Assembly: GCA_012514355.1 (NCBI GenBank)
Contig: JAAZAL010000036.1
Span: 1 to 5,407 of the forward strand
Direction of reading: 5' to 3'
DNA: 5,407 bases
Source of the DNA: Candidatus Dojkabacteria bacterium
GTDB taxonomy: Bacteria > Patescibacteriota > Dojkabacteria > SC72
The translations under genes were made by a program, and so were the position numbers. The notes below the pieces were generated by a model. It did not search any database. It saw only the letters and a list, made by a program, of their open reading frames with translations, and was not told the origin of the DNA. Of the stretch, positions 4,619 through 5,407 are shown one piece after another; positions within the stretch are counted from its first letter, which is position 1, and each line of letters starts with the position of its first letter.

Positions 4619-5407
4619 ATGTATTTAGGAGCACACGTATCTAGTGCAGGAGGCATAGAAAATTCAATAAAGGAGGGAGATAAGTATGGGATTAATAGCA
4701 TACAGATTATGCCTACGGCCCCTATGAGATGGGCTACTAAAAGTATTGAGCTGGAAAGTATTGAGAAATTTGTAGAGACTCTTAAGACTTCTCAAGTTAA
4801 AAAAATATTAATACATGGAATATATCTTACTAATTTAGCAAGAAGTGATAAACAGCTATTCCATTTGGGTAAGATGGGTTTAGTTGTATATTTAGATTTT
4901 GCTAATAGGGTAGAGGAATTAATTAAGAAGAATTCTTTAGATGTAGAAATCTTAGGAGTATGTTTTCACCCTGGGTCCCAAAAAGAACTTAATTACGAGG
5001 ATAGCTTAGAGAGGATCTCATATGGAATGGATTGGGTGTTAAATGAAGTAGGGGGTAAGTCATTGCTGTTAATAGAGAGTACCGCTGGAACAGGAAATAA
5101 TTTAGGAAGAAGTTTTACAGAGCTTTCAAATATCAGAGAAGGGTGTAAAGGAAAAGACAGGGTAGGATATGTAATTGATACTCAACATACATATGCAGGA
5201 GGTTACGATTGGGTAAATGATATAGATAGTGTAGTAGAAGAAATAGGAGAGACTCTTGGTTTTGATAGAGTAAAATCTATACACATTAATGACTCATTAG
5301 CAGAATTAGGTTCTAACAAAGATAGGCATGCGAACTTAGGAAAGGGTAAGATTGGAGAGGAAGGAGTGTACAATATATTACATCGAAAGGAATTTAAAAA
5401 TACTCCA
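4619..5407 (+). CDS. nfo: Endonuclease IV / deoxyribonuclease IV (AP endonuclease), partial at 3' end
   Basis: This is a cytoplasmic trinuclear-zinc AP endonuclease of base-excision repair that cuts 5' of abasic sites. The 263 visible residues start MYLGAHVSSAGG, the family's standard opening, which fixes the ATG at 4619. Further signatures are MPTAPMRW (31-38), LIHGIYLTNLA (64-74), HPGS (117-120), IESTAGTGNNLGRSF (152-166), DTQHTYAGGYD (187-197), HINDS (222-226) and LGSNKDRHANLGKGKIG (230-246). By alignment to E. coli Nfo, the metal ligands are H66, H117, E153, D187, H190, H222, D235 and H237, all present. The last ligand, a Glu in the ILETP-like motif, would lie just past the edge, since the window stops at FKNTP. 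The family is usually 270-290 residues, so only the final 15-30 are missing. It diverges from the tRNA; no Shine-Dalgarno. Confidence 0.97.
   Translation, partial: MYLGAHVSSAGGIENSIKEGDKYGINSIQIMPTAPMRWATKSIELESIEKFVETLKTSQVKKILIHGIYLTNLARSDKQLFHLGKMGLVVYLDFANRVEELIKKNSLDVEILGVCFHPGSQKELNYEDSLERISYGMDWVLNEVGGKSLLLIESTAGTGNNLGRSFTELSNIREGCKGKDRVGYVIDTQHTYAGGYDWVNDIDSVVEEIGETLGFDRVKSIHINDSLAELGSNKDRHANLGKGKIGEEGVYNILHRKEFKNTP

Noticed and set aside
1..5407. CRISPR array, insertion sequence or attachment site at the tRNA
   Set aside because: No regularly spaced repeats, transposase or integrase, or duplicated tRNA 3' end was found in the window.

Overview
The window is strongly AT-rich, with intergenic gaps made almost entirely of A and T, TAA as every visible stop, and compact gene packing. 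Several protein families look like those of the Candidate Phyla Radiation (Patescibacteria): a GspG-like pilin with an INPAK...ARNAQR-type N-terminus, a short PilB/GspE-like ATPase, small exported proteins with one membrane anchor, and an endonuclease IV with an MPTAPMRW motif. I infer a CPR bacterium. I cannot fix the lineage from this window, and no in-frame TGA was seen that would suggest a changed genetic code.

Layout. Six protein genes and one tRNA lie on the minus strand and are read from right to left. The order is tRNA-Ser(GCU) (4461-4550), membrane-anchored NodB/CE4 polysaccharide deacetylase (2787-4418), DUF2177 four-helix membrane protein (2344-2742), a 92-residue anchored six-cysteine protein resembling VWC/pacifastin modules (2057-2335), an anchored protein with a PsbP-like pattern (1274-1993), a type IV pilin (745-1212), and a PilB/GspE-type ATPase that runs off the left edge (1-677). 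On the plus strand, diverging from the tRNA, is endonuclease IV (nfo, 4619 to the right edge), cut off before its last metal ligand.

How the genes fit together. Five of the six minus-strand proteins carry an N-terminal membrane segment or are integral membrane proteins, and the sixth is the motor for pilus assembly. The block therefore reads as a cell-surface module: a pilin and its ATPase, a cell-wall or exopolysaccharide-modifying enzyme, and two small exported proteins of unknown role. The pilin has its own near-consensus sigma-70 promoter (1245-1273), so pilin and ATPase can be expressed separately from the upstream genes. The tRNA has an extended -10 promoter. The DNA-repair gene nfo is unrelated in function and is a divergent neighbour.

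Most notable points: a lysine/glutamate-rich insert of about 65 residues inside the N2 domain of the ATPase; a 17-bp inverted repeat (one bulge) linking the ATPase 5' leader to its own coding sequence; the VWC/pacifastin-like module in a bacterial protein; a clear Shine-Dalgarno site at only one gene, which moves that gene's start; and an A-C mismatch in the tRNA-Ser anticodon stem.
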